Shown piece by piece: positions 8,548 through 15,279 of a stretch of 15,794 nucleotides of DNA. Both the position numbers and the translations under genes were made by a program. This DNA comes from an uncultured Myxococcales bacterium. Its GTDB lineage: Bacteria; Myxococcota_A; UBA9042. A model generated the notes under the pieces. That model worked only from the letters and a program-made list of their open reading frames with translations, searched no databases and was not told the origin of the DNA. The number at the start of each line of letters is the position of its first letter. The stretch's first letter is position 1. The stretch covers positions 1 through 15,794 of the forward strand of contig CALGHC010000807.1 in NCBI GenBank assembly GCA_937915965.1, read 5' to 3'.

Positions 8548-10464
8548 ATGTCCGAGCCGCGAAAGCCGAAGGAAGACGAACTCAACGACGCCACGGCGCC
8601 GCTGCCGGTAGGCCCCGCGGGCCGTCGGGTGATCGACCGGGCGGCGGTCGCCTCGGGTGAAGCACCGACCGGCGCCATCGACGACCAGACGGTGGCGCAG
8701 CCGGTGCGGCCGACTTCGGTTCTCGAGACGACGGGCTCGCTCAGCGCCGACCCGAGCGGTGCGCCGCCAATCGATCCGCAGCGCGCAGCGGTGACCAGTG
8801 CCGATTCAGGCGCGACGGTCACCGCCGATCCAGCCGGCGCCGATCCAGCCGTCACCGCCAATCCGGTCGTTGCAGATTCCGACTCGCCGTTTCGCGGTGG
8901 GGCGCTGCTCCACGGCCGCTACAAGATGCTGCGACAGCTTGGCAAGGGCGGCATGGGTTCCGTTCATCTGGTCGAGGACGTGCTCTTGCGTCGCCGCGTC
9001 GCCCTCAAGACCTTGTTCACCGAGGGCAGCGCGAGCCGCGAGGAGTTGGAGCGATTTCGCAAGGAAGCAGCGATCGCCCACACCGTGCACCACCCCAACG
9101 TCTCGCGCATCTACGACATCGGCGAGGCCCGCGGCGTGCACTACATCAGCATGGAGCACCTCGACGGCGAGACCCTGATGGACCGCATCCGTCGCGGCCC
9201 GCCGCTCACATCGGCCGAGGTGCGCCGCCTCGCGATACCGCTGTGCAGAGGTCTTCGGGCTGCCCACAGGGCTGGCATCATTCACCGCGACCTCAAGCCG
9301 GCGAACATCATGCTGCTGGCCGATGAGCGGCAGGTCGCTGTGATGGATTTCGGCATCGCGCGGACGCTGTCCGACGCGGGCGATCGCCTCGAGGACTTTG
9401 ACCTCACCCAGCAGCCAACGACCCCCTGGGACGTCACCTCAGCCGGTCGCGGCACGCCCGCCTACATGGCGCCCGAGCAGTGGGACGGCGCCAGCGGCGA
9501 CGAGCGCACCGACGTCTACGCCCTGGGTGTCATCCTCTACGTGTCCCTGACGGCGCAGGCGCCGTTCCGCGCTCGCAGCGCTGATGCACTCGCCGAATTG
9601 CACCGCAACGCCCCGGTTCCCGATCCCAGGGCGGTCGCCAAGGACACAGACGCTGACCTCGCTGACCTGATCTGCCGCTGCCTCGCCAAGGCTCCGGACG
9701 AGCGCCCCCAGACCATGGACGAGGTTCTGGATCGGTTGCAGTGGCGCAGTCGACGGCGGCAGTACGCGCTCTCGCTGGCAGGGACCGCGGCGCTGACCGC
9801 GCTTGTGCTCGTGCTCGCCGGCCTCGGCACCTGGCAGTTCACCGCGTCCGCGGTGACACGTGAGGTTCGGCCCGCGCTGGCGCGGCTCGCGACCCTCGTC
9901 GCTCGCGATCTTGCCATCGAAGACCTGGACGCGGTGCACGACGAGGACGACATCGGCACGCCGGCCTTCGAGCGAACCTATGCGACCTTGTTGGCCTACA
10001 AACGCGCCAACCCCGAGATCCGCTTCGCCTATACGATGCGTCGAACGGCAGCCCGTGGCCTCTTTCAGTTCGTCGTCGACGAGGACTGGAAGGAGGAGGA
10101 CAAGGACGGCGACGGCGTCATCGGCCCTGACGAGGAGTCGGTGCCTCCCGGCGAGCCCTACGACGGCCGTGACCTGCCGGCGATGAGCGCGGTCTTTGAC
10201 ACCGGTATGCCGGCCGTCGACGAGTCGTTCAACGTCGACCTGTGGGGCATCACCATCTCGGGCTACGCGCCGGTCATGCGCGACGGCAAGGCCAGTGACG
10301 TCTTTGTCGGTGTCGACGCGGGCAATGAGCAGCTTGAGACACTCAAACGCCGTCTCTTCTTTGTGTTGTCGGCCATCTGGCTGTTGGCCGTCGCGTTTGC
10401 CGCGGTCTGGTCGCACCCCGCGCTGCGGGGTCGACGCCAGAAGCGGCTCGCGGGTGTGCTGTAG
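8548..10464 (+). CDS. Transmembrane Ser/Thr protein kinase with periplasmic EF-hand/Cache-like sensor (638 aa)
   Basis: A membrane-bound Hanks-type (PknB-like) kinase that phosphorylates proteins on Ser/Thr. Residues 1-~115 are a Pro/Ala/Asp-rich linker. The catalytic domain (~120-395) is complete: glycine loop LGKGGMG 131-137, VALK with Lys154, helix-C Glu173, HRDLKPAN with Asp248, DFG 267-269, and the APEQ motif. The DFG-to-APE stretch is about 40 residues, longer than usual. Transmembrane helix ~406-433 leads to a periplasmic sensor of ~170 residues with DKDGDGVIGPDE at 518-529, then an (E)PYDG segment and a WGITISGYAPV strand, typical of Cache/PAS-like sensors of bacterial signalling proteins. 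A second helix at ~602-624 returns the chain to the cytoplasm. The frame is open to a TTG at 8470, but ATG 8548 is preferred because the residues before it look like translated intergenic DNA; the RBS there (GGGGT) is weak. The gene faces the minus-strand operon tail to tail. Substrates unknown. Confidence 0.93.
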   Translation: MSEPRKPKEDELNDATAPLPVGPAGRRVIDRAAVASGEAPTGAIDDQTVAQPVRPTSVLETTGSLSADPSGAPPIDPQRAAVTSADSGATVTADPAGADPAVTANPVVADSDSPFRGGALLHGRYKMLRQLGKGGMGSVHLVEDVLLRRRVALKTLFTEGSASREELERFRKEAAIAHTVHHPNVSRIYDIGEARGVHYISMEHLDGETLMDRIRRGPPLTSAEVRRLAIPLCRGLRAAHRAGIIHRDLKPANIMLLADERQVAVMDFGIARTLSDAGDRLEDFDLTQQPTTPWDVTSAGRGTPAYMAPEQWDGASGDERTDVYALGVILYVSLTAQAPFRARSADALAELHRNAPVPDPRAVAKDTDADLADLICRCLAKAPDERPQTMDEVLDRLQWRSRRRQYALSLAGTAALTALVLVLAGLGTWQFTASAVTREVRPALARLATLVARDLAIEDLDAVHDEDDIGTPAFERTYATLLAYKRANPEIRFAYTMRRTAARGLFQFVVDEDWKEEDKDGDGVIGPDEESVPPGEPYDGRDLPAMSAVFDTGMPAVDESFNVDLWGITISGYAPVMRDGKASDVFVGVDAGNEQLETLKRRLFFVLSAIWLLAVAFAAVWSHPALRGRRQKRLAGVL

Positions 10465-10476
10465 GCAACGCCCAAA

Positions 10477-10490
10477 GACGCTCGCGCGTC
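10477..10490 (-). terminator. Weak hairpin in the 24-bp convergent gap
   Basis: GACGC (10477-10481) and GCGTC (10486-10490) form a perfect 5-bp stem with a TCGC tetraloop. Read on the minus strand the stem is followed by TTT, so it could help end the PLP-enzyme operon; it overlaps that gene's stop codon. On the plus strand no T-run follows. The stem is short and the T-run minimal, so this is a tentative call. Confidence 0.25.
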
Positions 10491-11955
10491 AGCCACGGCC
10501 CGTGAGCAGTACGCCGACTCGGCGGGTCCTGCTGATCAAGCCGACAGCGTGAAGATGCAGGACCCCGGCCAGACCTGCGCTGCCGGTCGCGCTGATCGGC
10601 GTGCCGGCGTCGCGGCTGGCGGTCTCGTTCGCGGCTATCAGCAGCCGCTCTTCGACGACGACGGGCGCGCCGCCGGTCTCCAGCATCGCCTCGACGCAAA
10701 CCCGCCAGTCGTAGGTCTCGTCGTCGAGGATGCCCTCGGCGACGCTGTGCGGCTCGGTCTCCCACGGCCACATGTAGCGACGGCGGTCCGCGCGCATGCC
10801 AGCTCGGACCGAGTCGACGGCGGCGTCATCCCAGTGGTCGGCCACCCATCGCATACGCGCCGACGTCTCCTCGACGCCAGGGAACGGCAACCCCGCCGCC
10901 GCGCGGGCCTCAGCGATGTCGTCGAGGGCCTGCTGCCACGCTCGGCGCAGCGGCCAGGCACCGGTGGTCTGGACCGCCCAGAACCGGGGCAGCCGAGGCA
11001 GTCCGCCAAGCGCCTGGACCTCGCGTAGCCCCTGCACCGTCGCCGACAGCAAGGCGCCGCCACCCACCTGGATGACGAGATCGTCGAGCGAGGTCGCCGC
11101 CTCTTTCAGTTGGCACGCCAGCTCCCACGCGAGGGTCGCTCCACCTTCGATCGTCAGGCCGTTGTCCGTCCCCTGGCAGCAAAAAGGCAGGGCGCCGGCG
11201 CCGATCGCCTCGCGGAAACGCAGGTAGCAGGGGTCACCGACCTCTCCGGGTACCCTTGGGCAGGCGTGCAGGGTTGCGCCCAGCTCGGCAAGGCGGGTGA
11301 GAATCCGGTCATCAGCGTGCGGCGGCACGTAGACAGACAGCGGCCATCTGGCGGCCTTGGCGACCACGGCGGCTGCCAGCGCCGCGTTGCCGCAGCTCGC
11401 TATCGCCAGGGGCGGTCGCTGCGGTCGCGGCAGACCCTGCCGCTCGACGATCCGCTCGCGAACCAACAGGTGCGTCATCAGGCCAAAGAGATGACGCGTC
11501 TTGTGCGAACCGCCGGCGTTGCGGGCGTCCACCTTGGCGAAGATGCGGCCCTCCGGCGCCACGCCCAGGTCGCTTTCGGCCTGAGCGAGTCGAATCAGCG
11601 GTGTCGCTCGGAAGCCCGCTCCGTCGGCTCGCTCGACCGCTGCGTCGAGGTCCTCGATCAGCTCGACGAATTCGGCGTCGCCCATGCCCGCGCGGGCCGA
11701 CTCGTGCCAGGCGCTGGACAGAGCACGAAAGCGCACGAACGGTTGGGGTTCGGCCGGTGGCGGCCAGGGCAGGGCCCCCGCGGTCAGCGGCAGCGTGCGG
11801 GTGGTGAGGTGATCGGCGCCGTCACTTGAAGGACAGCGAAAGGCCATCCCGACGGCGGCAGCGGCCAGTGCTCCGCATCCCGCGCAACGGTAGACTGGCT
11901 GCCAGGGTTGAGTTGGGACGCCGGCGGTGGCGACAGGTGCGACGGTGGCGGGCAT
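10489..11955 (-). CDS. PLP-dependent enzyme, threonine synthase/dehydratase-like (fold type II, 488 aa)
   Basis: A fold-type II pyridoxal-phosphate enzyme, the family of threonine synthase, threonine/serine dehydratase and cysteine synthase. Residues 20-50 look like a degenerate zinc ribbon (Cys24, Cys27, Cys41, His49) of the kind found at the start of some threonine synthases. The cofactor lysine is Lys152 in GGSHKTRH. SCGNAALAAAV follows as the substrate/carboxylate loop. QVGGGALLSA is the glycine-rich loop that holds the PLP phosphate, and ATGSAGLAG near the C-terminus completes the site. The start at 11955 is chosen because GGAG precedes it by six bases; the frame is open to 12033. It is the last gene of the pduS-pduT-like cluster, 88 bp after the BMC gene, which hints at amino-acid metabolism tied to a microcompartment. 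The family is clear; the substrate (O-phosphohomoserine, threonine, serine or other) cannot be read from sequence, so no symbol is given. No convincing amphipathic encapsulation helix is seen at either end. Confidence 0.88.
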   Translation of the reverse strand: MPATVAPVATAGVPTQPWQPVYRCAGCGALAAAAVGMAFRCPSSDGADHLTTRTLPLTAGALPWPPPAEPQPFVRFRALSSAWHESARAGMGDAEFVELIEDLDAAVERADGAGFRATPLIRLAQAESDLGVAPEGRIFAKVDARNAGGSHKTRHLFGLMTHLLVRERIVERQGLPRPQRPPLAIASCGNAALAAAVVAKAARWPLSVYVPPHADDRILTRLAELGATLHACPRVPGEVGDPCYLRFREAIGAGALPFCCQGTDNGLTIEGGATLAWELACQLKEAATSLDDLVIQVGGGALLSATVQGLREVQALGGLPRLPRFWAVQTTGAWPLRRAWQQALDDIAEARAAAGLPFPGVEETSARMRWVADHWDDAAVDSVRAGMRADRRRYMWPWETEPHSVAEGILDDETYDWRVCVEAMLETGGAPVVVEERLLIAANETASRDAGTPISATGSAGLAGVLHLHAVGLISRTRRVGVLLTGRG

Positions 11956-11961
11956 GGCAGG

Positions 11962-11965
11962 CTCC
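11962..11965 (-). promoter_or_regulatory. Ribosome binding site of the PLP enzyme
   Basis: On the minus strand GGAG is followed by six bases and then ATG (11955). This selects the 488-residue product over the longer reading from 12033, whose extra 26 residues are not needed by the family. Confidence 0.65.
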
Positions 11966-12043
11966 GGGCGGGCGCAGAGCAAGGTCCGAGCAAGCGTCGA
12001 GCAAGTGCCGGGCGAGTATCCGGTACCCCGCACTCTCGAATCC

Positions 12044-12619
12044 TCAGATCAGGGTCTCGAAGAGCTCGTCGCGCGGGTTGGCGATCACCACCTGGTTCAC
12101 CAGCAGGCCGCGGGCGATGACGCCCTCGACGCCGGCGGCGACCGACGCCTTGACCGCGTCGACGTCACCGGTGAAGACCAGATAGGCCTTGCCGCCCAGC
12201 GCCATCGCCAGGCGCGCCTCGACCATTGCGACGGGGGCTTCCTTGGCGACCCGGTCGATCGCCTCGACCAGCGCCGCAACCGAAAACGACTCGATGACGC
12301 CGATAGCGCCGCGCGCAGGCGCCTTGCTTGTCGACGCCAGCGCGGGAAAGACGTCCGGATGGGCGTCGGCGATGAGGAATTGGTCCACGGTGCACTCGGC
12401 GGCGATCGCGAGGCCGGCCTCCATGCTCGCCTCGACGCTCTCCAGCTCGCCAGCGATCAGCACCAGGTACTTGCCCGAACAGATGGTGCGGGCCATCACC
12501 AGCTCGACGTCAGCGGCCTTGAGCATCACGTCGGTCGTCTCGAAGCCGCGGGCCACGCTCGACAGCTCGACCAGACCCAGCGACGGCGGGGCGGGGGTGT
12601 CGGCGGTTCTCCAGCTCAT
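12044..12619 (-). CDS. pduT: Tandem BMC-domain shell protein, PduT-like (BMC-T, 191 aa)
   Basis: A trimer-forming shell protein of a bacterial microcompartment. Two BMC domains are in tandem, residues ~13-95 (SLGLVELSSVARGFETTD) and ~104-191 (AIGVIESFSVAALVEAID), each with the (L/I)G-(L/V)-(V/I)-E opening strand and a central GK segment (SGKYLVLIAGE, GGKAYLVFTGD). The first domain carries ARTICSGKY with Cys47. In PduT of propanediol microcompartments the equivalent cysteine (TICPGK, Cys38) sits at the threefold pore and binds one [4Fe-4S] cluster per trimer, so the electron-conducting role is probably kept. Length matches PduT (~184 aa) apart from a ~12-residue N-terminal tail. The minus-strand RBS GAGG lies just before the ATG. 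The gene begins 30 bp after the stop of the PduS-like gene, the same pairing as in pdu operons, where PduT passes electrons between PduS and the outside. The host pathway need not be propanediol use. Confidence 0.93.
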   Translation of the reverse strand: MSWRTADTPAPPSLGLVELSSVARGFETTDVMLKAADVELVMARTICSGKYLVLIAGELESVEASMEAGLAIAAECTVDQFLIADAHPDVFPALASTSKAPARGAIGVIESFSVAALVEAIDRVAKEAPVAMVEARLAMALGGKAYLVFTGDVDAVKASVAAGVEGVIARGLLVNQVVIANPRDELFETLI

Positions 12620-12649
12620 CTCGACCTCGTGGACACGCGCCGCCTGGCG

Positions 12650-14017
12650 TCATGCGTCGGCGTGAATGTGAATGTAGCGCTCGTCGATGCGGCGTACGAC
12701 ACCAGAGATGCTCGCATGAATCGGCGCTCCCAGCTTGCTGTCGGGCACGGTCGCGACCACCTGGCCGACCTCGACCCGGTCGCCGACCGCGACGGCGGCC
12801 TCGGTGGGGGCGCCGATGTGCTGGCGAAAAGCGAGGCGGACCCGCGTCGGCACAACGGTGCGCTCGGTCATCGGGGCGTGCACGTCCCATTGCTCCAGGC
12901 CCAGGCGCTTGATCAGTCGTGGAATCGGCACCCGGCGGGCGTCCCGCATCGGGTGCGGTCGGCCCAGGCCGATCAGCGGCTCCGGTCGCGTTCCCGTCGC
13001 CTGCCAGACCCGCTTGGAGCGCACGCACATCTCCTTGGGCGGTAGATCCTCTGGGCAGGCGTAGAGATCGCAGATGCTGCATTCGCAGCACAGCAGGCCG
13101 AGCTGCGCCCAGCCGAGCTCAGTCTCGCCAGAGAAACCGACCGAGCGCATGACCTTGTGGGGCTCGATGGCGTAGCCGAGCAGGTAGCGCGGGCACAACT
13201 CGGTGCACATCATGCACTGGTCGCACGCGCTGCGGCTGATTTTGACGTTGACCTCGTCGCTGCGGCTCTTGCGGCGGATGAGATGATGGTCGCGCGGCAG
13301 CACGATGAAGCCGCCCGACGTCTTGGTGATCGGCTCGTCGATGTCGAAGACCACCTTGCCCATCATCGCGCCGCCATCGAGCAGCGCGGGGTTGGCGACC
13401 GTCGGGCCGCCCGCCAGCTCGAGGACCTCGCGCGCCGTGACCCCGATCGGCACGACCGCCGACACCGGGTGGCGCACCGCGCCCGCCACGGTCAACGCCG
13501 TATGGGTGACCGGGATCCCTTCGGCGGCACGCGCCAGGTTGATCAACGTCTCGACGTTGTTGACCGCGCAGCCAACCTGCAGCGGCAGGCCCCCGGGCGG
13601 GATCAGCCGGCCGGTGACGTCGAATACGATGATGACCTCGTCACCGGCCGGGTAGAAGTTCTCGTACAGATACAGTTCGACGCCCGCTGGCAGGTGCGGC
13701 GTCAGCGCGTCGATCGCATCGTGGTAGTGCCGCTTGATGGCGATGACGCCGCGTTGCGCGCCAGTCGAGGCCATCGCCAGCTGCAGCCCGCGGACCATCT
13801 CCGCGCCATGGCGCAGCATCAGCTCCTGGTCCTTGCACAGCAGCGGCTCGCACTCCGCGGCATTGACGATGTACGTGTCGACCTTCGCCCCGAGCTTGAC
13901 GTAGGTCGGGAAGCCGGCGCCGCCCGCACCAACCACGCCCGCGGCGCGGGCCTGCTGGACGATCGGATGCGGGGTCGCGTCGGCCTTCGTCATGGCGTTT
14001 GGCTTGGGTCTCGGCAT
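12650..14017 (-). CDS. pduS: PduS-like (RnfC-family) flavin/iron-sulfur oxidoreductase of microcompartments (455 aa)
   Basis: PduS is a flavoprotein with two [4Fe-4S] clusters, known as a cobalamin reductase in propanediol use and thought to exchange NADH-derived electrons with PduT at the shell. Seen here: GAGGAGFPT at 30-38 and NAAECEP at 52-58 (nucleotide/FMN domain), PAGDE 123-127, IPPGGLPLQVGC 139-150 and VNNVETL 152-158, then an SLBB domain (~174-220). The ferredoxin part has Cys265, 268, 271, 275 (CxxCxxCxxxCP) and Cys310, 313, 316, 321. The last ~60 residues form the RnfC-type barrel-sandwich end (RQHIGAPTEAAV, VGDRVEVGQ). Total length agrees with PduS (~450). The frame is open to 14185, but the first 56 residues are of intergenic type (Arg/Pro/Ala-rich); ATG 14017 is preferred, and ATG 13993 is also possible. 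It is the first gene of the cluster with the PduT-like and PLP genes. Nothing key is missing. Confidence 0.93.
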   Translation of the reverse strand: MPRPKPNAMTKADATPHPIVQQARAAGVVGAGGAGFPTYVKLGAKVDTYIVNAAECEPLLCKDQELMLRHGAEMVRGLQLAMASTGAQRGVIAIKRHYHDAIDALTPHLPAGVELYLYENFYPAGDEVIIVFDVTGRLIPPGGLPLQVGCAVNNVETLINLARAAEGIPVTHTALTVAGAVRHPVSAVVPIGVTAREVLELAGGPTVANPALLDGGAMMGKVVFDIDEPITKTSGGFIVLPRDHHLIRRKSRSDEVNVKISRSACDQCMMCTELCPRYLLGYAIEPHKVMRSVGFSGETELGWAQLGLLCCECSICDLYACPEDLPPKEMCVRSKRVWQATGTRPEPLIGLGRPHPMRDARRVPIPRLIKRLGLEQWDVHAPMTERTVVPTRVRLAFRQHIGAPTEAAVAVGDRVEVGQVVATVPDSKLGAPIHASISGVVRRIDERYIHIHADA

Positions 14018-14121
14018 GGGCTCGTCTGCGGTGGCGCGAGGCTGCGCTTGGCGGTGCCGAGGATGTCTCTTTGTCGGGGAGCCGTCCAGGGGGCAGGTCG
14101 CAGCGGCTGCCGGGGAGGATT

Positions 14122-14169
14122 CGGCCGGTGGGTCCTGGCCCTCGGCTGTAGCTGATCGCCCACCGGCCG
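14122..14169. promoter_or_regulatory. 11-bp inverted repeat in the divergent intergenic region
   Basis: CGGCCGGTGGG (14122-14132) is the exact reverse complement of CCCACCGGCCG (14159-14169), with 26 bases between. It lies in the 266-bp region (14018-14283) between the pduS-like operon and the amidotransferase gene, so it could be an operator or, in RNA, a long hairpin. Its role is inferred from position only. I looked for a cobalamin-riboswitch B12 box in this region and did not see one. Confidence 0.45.
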
Positions 14170-14226
14170 GCCGCCGAGCGTCCATCGCCTTTGCGCCCAG
14201 CGAGCCGACCGCCTACCCTCACAGCG

Positions 14227-14253
14227 GGTCGGTCGCTGACCCGAGGTCGGTCG
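14227..14253. promoter_or_regulatory. 9-bp direct repeat upstream of the amidotransferase gene
   Basis: GGTCGGTCG occurs at 14227-14235 and again at 14245-14253, 18 bp from start to start, ending 30 bases before the ATG at 14284. The first copy also pairs with GACCC (14238-14242) and the second is part of the palindrome GGTCGACC (14249-14256). Evenly spaced half-sites near a start codon fit a repressor or activator site, but chance in GC-rich DNA cannot be excluded. Confidence 0.35.
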
Positions 14254-14274
14254 ACCATCGACTGGGACCGCACC

Positions 14275-14278
14275 GGAG
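14275..14278 (+). promoter_or_regulatory. Ribosome binding site of the amidotransferase
   Basis: GGAG stands five bases before ATG 14284. It fixes the start, and the start matters because the nucleophile must be residue 2. The longer frame from 14191 would bury the cysteine. Confidence 0.75.
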
Positions 14279-14283
14279 CCGCC

Positions 14284-15222
14284 ATGTGCCGCCTCTTTGG
14301 CTTTCGCTCAGTCATCCAGAGCCAGGTTCACCGCAGCCTGGTCGGCGCCGACAACGCCCTGGCCGTTCAGAGTCGCACCCACTGTGACGGCTGGGGCGTC
14401 GCCTGGTACCACGCCGACGTGCCGCACGTGGTCAAGAGCGGCTCGGCAGCGATCGAAGACGCAATCTTCCGGCGCGTCTCGGGCGTTGTCGCGTCTCAGA
14501 CTGTGATCGCCCACATCCGCAAGGCGACAACTGGCGATATCCACGCTCTCAACGCTCACCCCTTCCAGTTCGGTACCTGGATCTTCGCCCACAACGGTCA
14601 GATCCACGACTTTGAGCGGCACAAGGCTGCCCTCGTCGCCGGCGTCGCGCCCAACCTGCGCCGCTTCGTCCTGGGCGACACCGACAGCGAGGTGCTCTTC
14701 TATCTGATACTCACCGCGCTTGGGCAGCGCACGGACCTGCATCGGCGCGGCACCCCTATCGAAGATATCGTCGGCGCCATCGATCAGGTCTGGCGCAGCG
14801 TGCGCAAACGCTGCGACGCGGCCGGTGCGGTGGCAGGCGGCGAGGGCGCAAGCCTGCTCAGCGGGATCCTGACGGACGGACAGACGCTCGTCGCCGCCTG
14901 CTCGGGCAAAGAGCTGCGCTTCAGCACCTTCAAGACCGGCTGTCTCGATCGCGACAGCTGCCCGCACCTCGCCGACGAGTGCGAGGCACCCACCCAGACC
15001 GGCTTTGTCAACCACTTGTTGGTCTCGTCGGAGCCACTTCAGGGCGACAACGTGTGGCATGAGATGACGTTCGACGAGGTCGTCGGCGTCGATTGGCGGA
15101 TGCGCTTGCACCGCGGTCGCCTCGCCTCGTCTGGCGGGGCCGACGGTCACATCGAGCCAGTCGCGGGAGATCACGGCGGCGAATCGAACTGCGCGCCGCC
15201 GTTCGGTGATCTGCCGGCGTGA
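14284..15222 (+). CDS. Class II glutamine amidotransferase, YafJ/EgtC type (312 aa)
   Basis: An N-terminal-nucleophile (Ntn) hydrolase that releases ammonia from glutamine or cleaves a gamma-glutamyl amide. MCRLFGF puts the catalytic Cys at position 2, to be exposed by Met removal. The rest of the site is canonical: HIRKATTG 77-84 with Arg79, NAHPF 90-94, HNG 103-105, and GDTDSE 131-136. There is no synthetase domain; the protein ends with an acidic, glycine-rich tail after the VSSEPL strand (the SSEP motif closes the Ntn fold). This is the stand-alone YafJ/EgtC-like family. EgtC removes glutamate from a hercynyl-gamma-glutamylcysteine sulfoxide intermediate of ergothioneine synthesis, but no egt genes are beside it, so the substrate is open. 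It is transcribed divergently from the pduS-like operon and converges on the right-edge gene with 47 bp between. Confidence 0.92.
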   Translation: MCRLFGFRSVIQSQVHRSLVGADNALAVQSRTHCDGWGVAWYHADVPHVVKSGSAAIEDAIFRRVSGVVASQTVIAHIRKATTGDIHALNAHPFQFGTWIFAHNGQIHDFERHKAALVAGVAPNLRRFVLGDTDSEVLFYLILTALGQRTDLHRRGTPIEDIVGAIDQVWRSVRKRCDAAGAVAGGEGASLLSGILTDGQTLVAACSGKELRFSTFKTGCLDRDSCPHLADECEAPTQTGFVNHLLVSSEPLQGDNVWHEMTFDEVVGVDWRMRLHRGRLASSGGADGHIEPVAGDHGGESNCAPPFGDLPA

Positions 15223-15261
15223 CGGGGTGCGCTCGTGTGCCGCGCGACCTGCCTTGAGCGC

Positions 15262-15279
15262 CGCGCTACCTACAGCGCG
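15262..15279. terminator. Candidate hairpin between convergent genes
   Basis: CGCGCT (15262-15267) and AGCGCG (15274-15279) pair perfectly around a 6-base loop, in the gap where the amidotransferase and right-edge genes converge; it includes the minus-strand stop codon. No T-run follows on either strand, so it would at most be a non-canonical terminator or RNA 3' end protector. Confidence 0.2.

Noticed and set aside
9439..10416. Minus-strand 325-codon reading opposite the kinase
   Set aside because: The plus-strand kinase and sensor motifs are unmistakable; the antisense product is Arg/Gly-rich without motifs.
11927..13045. Plus-strand 372-codon reading opposite the PLP, BMC and PduS-like genes
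   Set aside because: It crosses three minus-strand genes with clear family motifs and is Asp/Arg/His-rich, as expected for an antisense shadow of GC-rich coding DNA.
13157..14155. Plus-strand 332-codon reading opposite the PduS-like gene
   Set aside because: Antisense of a gene with intact Fe-S and nucleotide-binding motifs; no independent support.
14018..14283. Cobalamin riboswitch upstream of the pduS-like gene
   Set aside because: Considered because PduS acts on cobalamin in other hosts, but no B12 box or convincing conserved helices were seen on the minus strand.
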